Shown: one piece after another, positions 6,153 to 8,805 of the stretch
Layout: the number at the start of each line of letters is the position of its first letter
Numbering within the stretch: the stretch's first letter is position 1
Assembly (NCBI GenBank): GCA_902795935.1
Contig: CADBMS010000245.1
Span: forward strand, 1-8,805
Direction of reading: 5' to 3'
From: an uncultured Methanobrevibacter sp.
GTDB lineage: Archaea > Methanobacteriota > Methanobacteria > Methanobacteriales > Methanobacteriaceae
DNA length: 8,805 nucleotides
Made by a program: the position numbers and the translations under genes
The notes under the pieces: model-generated
Told to the model about the DNA's origin: nothing
Seen by the model: the letters and a program-made list of their open reading frames with translations, nothing else
Database searches by the model: none

Positions 6153-6413
6153 ATGGATCCTTATTCAATAATTGTGAGACCTCACATCACAGAAAAAACA
6201 ATGAATTTGATAGATCAAGAGAATGAGCTGACTTTTGAAGTCCTAAGAACAGTTAACAAACCTCAAGTCAAAAGAGCTTTTGAAGAGTTATATGATGCAA
6301 AGGTTAAAAGTGTAAATACTCATATTAACTCCAAAGGAATTAAAATCGCATACATCAAACTTGATGAGGAAGATAAAGCGGAAGATATCGCTGTAAAAAT
6401 TGGAGTATTCTAA
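6153..6413 (+). CDS. rpl23: 50S ribosomal protein L23 (uL23), 86 aa
   Basis: uL23 sits at the exit of the polypeptide tunnel and forms part of the docking site for signal recognition particle and other nascent-chain factors. Seen: the start MDPYSIIVRPHITEKTMNLI (1-20) with the conserved P-x-x-TEK motif, ENELTFEV (23-30), KRAFEELYDAKVKSVNT (40-56), and the terminal IKIAYIKL...DIAVKIGVF. The start is set at ATG 6153 rather than the in-frame GTG at 6144. The AAGGTGA Shine-Dalgarno overlaps that GTG, and relatives begin with MDPY. The gap from rpl4 is 38 bp and contains a small inverted repeat. Confidence 0.96.
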   Translation: MDPYSIIVRPHITEKTMNLIDQENELTFEVLRTVNKPQVKRAFEELYDAKVKSVNTHINSKGIKIAYIKLDEEDKAEDIAVKIGVF

Positions 6414-6443
6414 TGGATTAGTCAGTAAATTGGAGGAAATAAA

Positions 6444-7169
6444 ATGGGAAAACGTTTAATATCACAAAGGAGAGGTAGAGGAACTTCTACTTTTCGTAGT
6501 GCTTCTCATAGGTTTAAAGGGAAAATACAATACCGTTCATATGATTCATTAGAAAAAGAGAGTGTTTTAAAAGGTAAAGTGGAAGATATTATCCATGATC
6601 CTGGTAGAAGTGCTCCTGTAGCATTAGTAAAATTTGAAAATGGGGAAAAAAAATTAATTCTAGCTCCAGAGAATATTCAAATTAATGAAGAGGTTGCCTG
6701 TGGAGTATCTGCACCAATCAAATCTGGTAATTCTTTACCATTAAGGGAGATACCTGAAGGTACCCCAATATATAATATTGAAAATAGACCAGGAGACGGA
6801 GGTAAATTAGTACGTGCTTCTGGAACTTATGCTTCTTTAATTACACATGATGTTGATAAAACAGTAATTGAATTACCATCTGGTGAATTAAAAACATTCA
6901 ATCCTCAATGCAGAGCTACTATTGGAGTAGTTGCTGCTGGAGGAAGAAAAGAAAAACCATTCCTAAAAGCAGGTAATCGTTACCATGCTCTAAAAGCAAA
7001 AGGTAAAAAAATGATGACTGTTAGGGGAGTAGCAATGAATGCAGTAGATCACCCTCATGGGGGTGGAAATAGACAACACCCTGGACGACCTACAACTATC
7101 TCTAGAAATGCTCCACCAGGAAGAAAAGTTGGTTCAATTGCTGCAAAACGTACAGGTAAGAGGAGATAG
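6444..7169 (+). CDS. rpl2: 50S ribosomal protein L2 (uL2), archaeal type (241 aa)
   Basis: uL2 is an essential large-subunit protein needed for subunit joining and peptidyl transferase activity. Seen: the archaeal start MGKRLISQRRGRGTSTFRS (1-19), the OB-like RNA-binding domain around 40-100 (VEDIIHDPGRSAPVALVKF at 46-64), the SH3-like domain with GGKLVRASGTYA (119-130), and the hallmark AMNAVDHPHGGGNRQHPGRP (197-216) with the conserved histidines 203 and 205. The tail is basic (AAKRTGKRR). The length is typical for archaea and shorter than bacterial L2. GGAGG at 6432-6436 lies seven bases before the ATG, and the gap to rpl23 is 30 bp. Confidence 0.98.
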   Translation: MGKRLISQRRGRGTSTFRSASHRFKGKIQYRSYDSLEKESVLKGKVEDIIHDPGRSAPVALVKFENGEKKLILAPENIQINEEVACGVSAPIKSGNSLPLREIPEGTPIYNIENRPGDGGKLVRASGTYASLITHDVDKTVIELPSGELKTFNPQCRATIGVVAAGGRKEKPFLKAGNRYHALKAKGKKMMTVRGVAMNAVDHPHGGGNRQHPGRPTTISRNAPPGRKVGSIAAKRTGKRR

Positions 7170-7201
7170 ACTTTATAACTAAGTATTTAGGAGGTGGCGT
7201 A

Positions 7202-7615
7202 TTGGCACGTAAAATATTTAAGTATCATGGTTACACATTGGAAGAATTACAAGAAATGCCTCTGGATGATGTTATAGAAATGTTTCCAGCAAGACAAAGA
7301 AGATCCTTAAAAAGAGGATTTTTACCAAGGCAACAAAAGGTACTAGATAAAATAAGAAAATTTAATAAAACTGAACAAAAAAAAGGTGGAAAACCTCAAA
7401 TTATTAAAACCCATTGTAGAGATATGATTGTTTTACCTGAAATGGTAGGATTAACATTAGGAATTTATAATGGTCAAGAATTTACACAAGTAGAAATTCA
7501 ACCAGAAATGATTGGATGTTTCTTTGGTGAATTTGCACCAACTAGAAAAAGAGTACAACACGGAGACCCAGGTATGGGTGCAACAAGATCATCTATGTTT
7601 GTACCACTTAAATAA
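7202..7615 (+). CDS. rps19: 30S ribosomal protein S19 (uS19), archaeal type, TTG start (137 aa)
   Basis: uS19 is a small-subunit head protein near the A site and the bridge to the large subunit. Seen: the archaeal/eukaryotic N-terminal extension YTLEELQEMPLDDVIEMFPA (11-30), RQRRSLKRGF (31-40), KTHCRDMIVLPEMVGLTLGI (69-88), GEFAPTRKRVQHG (109-121) and a short tail. The start is TTG at 7202, giving MARKIFKYHGYTL as in relatives. There is no in-frame ATG or GTG suited to that position. A very strong GGAGGTGG (7190-7197) lies only four bases upstream, which probably compensates for the weak start codon. Confidence 0.97.
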   Translation: MARKIFKYHGYTLEELQEMPLDDVIEMFPARQRRSLKRGFLPRQQKVLDKIRKFNKTEQKKGGKPQIIKTHCRDMIVLPEMVGLTLGIYNGQEFTQVEIQPEMIGCFFGEFAPTRKRVQHGDPGMGATRSSMFVPLK

Positions 7616-7627
7616 GGAGTTAATACA

Positions 7628-8089
7628 ATGGCTAAAATTAAATATGCTTTTAAAGAAAAAGATAAGGCTAAATCAGCTAAAGCTGTTGGAAACTCTCTCC
7701 AAATTTCACCTAAACATGCAGTGGAATTATGTAGGGAACTAAGAGGAAAAAAATTAGATGTTGCTAAATCCTATTTAGAAGATGTAATAAAAATGAATCA
7801 AGCAGTTCCTTTTAAACGCCACAATAAACAAGTTGGTCACAGAAAAGGGTTAAACGGATGGCCTACTGGAAGATATCCTGTAAAAGCTGCATCATATATA
7901 TTAAATGTCTTAAAAAATGCAGAAGCTAATGCAGAATACAAAGGTTTAGACACTGAAAACTTAAAAATTCAACATATATCTAGTCATAGAGGAAGAATTA
8001 GAAGAGGTTTCAGACCTAGAGCATTTGGTAGAGGTAGCCCATTTAACACACCAACAACTCACGTACAAATTGTACTAGGGGAGGCTTAA
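7628..8089 (+). CDS. rpl22: 50S ribosomal protein L22 (uL22), archaeal type (153 aa)
   Basis: uL22 contacts all 23S rRNA domains, and its beta-hairpin helps form the tunnel constriction together with L4. Seen: the N-terminal KIKYAFKEKDKAKSAKA (3-19), SPKHAVELCRELRGKKLDVA (27-46), AVPFKRHNKQVGHRKG (59-74), GRYPVKAASYILNVLKNAE (81-99) and the hairpin/tail with SSHRGRIRRGFRPRAFGR (118-135). The archaeal/eukaryotic insert and length are as expected. The Shine-Dalgarno AAGGAG (7614-7619) overlaps the rps19 stop codon TAA (7613-7615), which suggests tight translational coupling. Confidence 0.98.
   Translation: MAKIKYAFKEKDKAKSAKAVGNSLQISPKHAVELCRELRGKKLDVAKSYLEDVIKMNQAVPFKRHNKQVGHRKGLNGWPTGRYPVKAASYILNVLKNAEANAEYKGLDTENLKIQHISSHRGRIRRGFRPRAFGRGSPFNTPTTHVQIVLGEA
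8077..8084 (+). promoter_or_regulatory. Shine-Dalgarno AGGGGAGG for rps3 inside the end of rpl22
   Basis: AGGGGAGG lies within the last codons of rpl22 and ten bases before the ATG at 8095. It fixes the rps3 start, and it means ribosomes ending rpl22 pass directly over the rps3 initiation region. Confidence 0.75.
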
Positions 8090-8094
8090 ATTAA

Positions 8095-8805
8095 ATGATA
8101 GAAAAAGATTTCGTTACAGAAGGCCTTAAAAGAACAAGAATTGATGAATATTTAGAATCTGAACTTGAAAGAGCAGGTTATGGTGGAATGGAAGTTCAAG
8201 TTACTCCTTTAGGTACAATGGTTGTTGTATTTGCTGAAAGACCAGGTATGGTTATTGGTAGAGGAGGAAAAACTGTAAGAAACATCACTTTAAACTTAAA
8301 AAATAAATTTGATTTAGAAAATCCTCAAGTTGAAGTTAAAGAAGTCGATGTTCCAGAACTTAATCCAAAAATAATGGCTTATAAAATTGCAAACATGTTA
8401 CAAAGAGGAATGCACTTTAGAAGAGTAGCATATTCCACTATAAGAAAAATAATGGGTGCTGGAGCTCAAGGTGTGGAAGTAACCATATCTGGAAAAATTA
8501 GGGGAGCAAGATCTGCAGTAGCAAAATTCTCTGATGGATACATTAAAAAATGTGGTGAACCTGCAACAAGATTAGTAGATGAAGGTTTTGCAACAGTACA
8601 ACTCAAACCAGGTGTACTTGGAATCTATGTTAGAATCATGCCTCCTGGTGAAAGGTTACCTGATCAAGTTGATATTATAATTCCAACTGAATCAACTACA
8701 GAAACCATTGTTGAAGATGTTAAAGAGGAACTTGAAGTTGAAGAATCTGAAGAGGATCTTGAAGAAATTGAAGAAGAATTTGCAGAGGAACTTGAAGTTG
8801 AAGAA
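8095..8805 (+). CDS. rps3: 30S ribosomal protein S3 (uS3), archaeal type, 3' end outside the window (237 codons present)
   Basis: uS3 lies at the mRNA entry site on the small-subunit head. Translation from ATG 8095 stays open to the last base, so the gene is cut by the window edge and not broken. Seen: MIEKDFVTEGLKRTRIDEYL (1-20), the type 2 KH domain with the GMVIGRGGKTVR loop (51-62), then the C-terminal S3 domain with ANMLQRGMHFRR (99-110), GVEVTISGKIRGARSA (126-141) and GVLGIYVRIMPPGERLPD (173-190). From about residue 198 a strongly acidic tail begins, rich in Glu, with the heptad EELEVEE present at 211-217 and again at 231-237. The gap from rpl22 is five bases. Confidence 0.97.
   Translation, partial: MIEKDFVTEGLKRTRIDEYLESELERAGYGGMEVQVTPLGTMVVVFAERPGMVIGRGGKTVRNITLNLKNKFDLENPQVEVKEVDVPELNPKIMAYKIANMLQRGMHFRRVAYSTIRKIMGAGAQGVEVTISGKIRGARSAVAKFSDGYIKKCGEPATRLVDEGFATVQLKPGVLGIYVRIMPPGERLPDQVDIIIPTESTTETIVEDVKEELEVEESEEDLEEIEEEFAEELEVEE
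8724..8805 (+). repeat. In-frame 22-bp direct repeat in the acidic tail of rps3
   Basis: AGAGGAACTTGAAGTTGAAG plus AA occurs identically at 8724-8745 and 8784-8805, exactly 60 bases (20 codons) apart. Both copies encode EELEVEE, and the intervening stretch is also nearly all acidic. The second copy ends at the window edge, so the total number of copies is not known. Confidence 0.8.

Noticed and set aside
7512..7742. Plus-strand open frame of 76 codons bridging rps19 and rpl22
   Set aside because: It overlaps two certain ribosomal protein genes out of frame and has no ribosome-binding site or recognisable motif.
8095..8805. rps3 as a pseudogene because no stop codon is seen
   Set aside because: The frame is intact with all expected S3 motifs and simply reaches the edge of the window.

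Overview
The window is AT-rich archaeal DNA, very probably from a gut-type member of the Methanobacteriaceae (Methanobrevibacter or Methanosphaera; the genus cannot be settled from the sequence alone). Support comes from archaeal/eukaryotic-type ribosomal proteins (uL3 of 337 aa, bS-type features absent), a stand-alone biotin carboxylase subunit of the two-subunit methanogen pyruvate carboxylase, GGAGG/GGTGA Shine-Dalgarno motifs mixed with TATA-box promoters that sit where leaderless mRNAs would start, and strong AGA/ATA codon preference.

Left block (about 1-2343, minus strand): pycA followed 61 bp later by birA. PycA carboxylates biotin, and BirA attaches that biotin to the carrier subunit PycB, which is not in the window. 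Together they serve anaplerotic oxaloacetate synthesis. A perfect 16-bp palindrome plus a T-run lies between the two genes.

Middle block (about 2344-3454): an AT-rich divergent promoter region, a METTL5-like N6-adenine RNA methyltransferase gene on the plus strand, then a 268-bp non-coding gap. The gap holds a T-rich terminator-like tract, a consensus TATA box, a perfect 8-bp inverted repeat, a possible 21-codon reading frame and a second TATA box abutted by a TTATCGATAA palindrome. This is the least explained part of the window.

Right block (3455-8805, plus strand): a SPOUT-fold RNA methyltransferase gene of the MTH1 family heads the classical archaeal S10-type ribosomal protein cluster, in the order rpl3, rpl4, rpl23, rpl2, rps19, rpl22, rps3. 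All seven are collinear with gaps of 5-45 bp, so they probably form one operon; rps3 runs off the right edge. The first four r-proteins plus L22 belong to the large subunit and S19 and S3 to the head of the small subunit. The two upstream methyltransferases are both likely rRNA modifiers, so the right two-thirds of the window is devoted to ribosome construction.

No tRNA, rRNA, CRISPR array, insertion sequence or prophage gene was seen. The gene content is ordinary for this order; the points worth a second look are regulatory elements, start-site choices and the unassigned target of the SPOUT enzyme.
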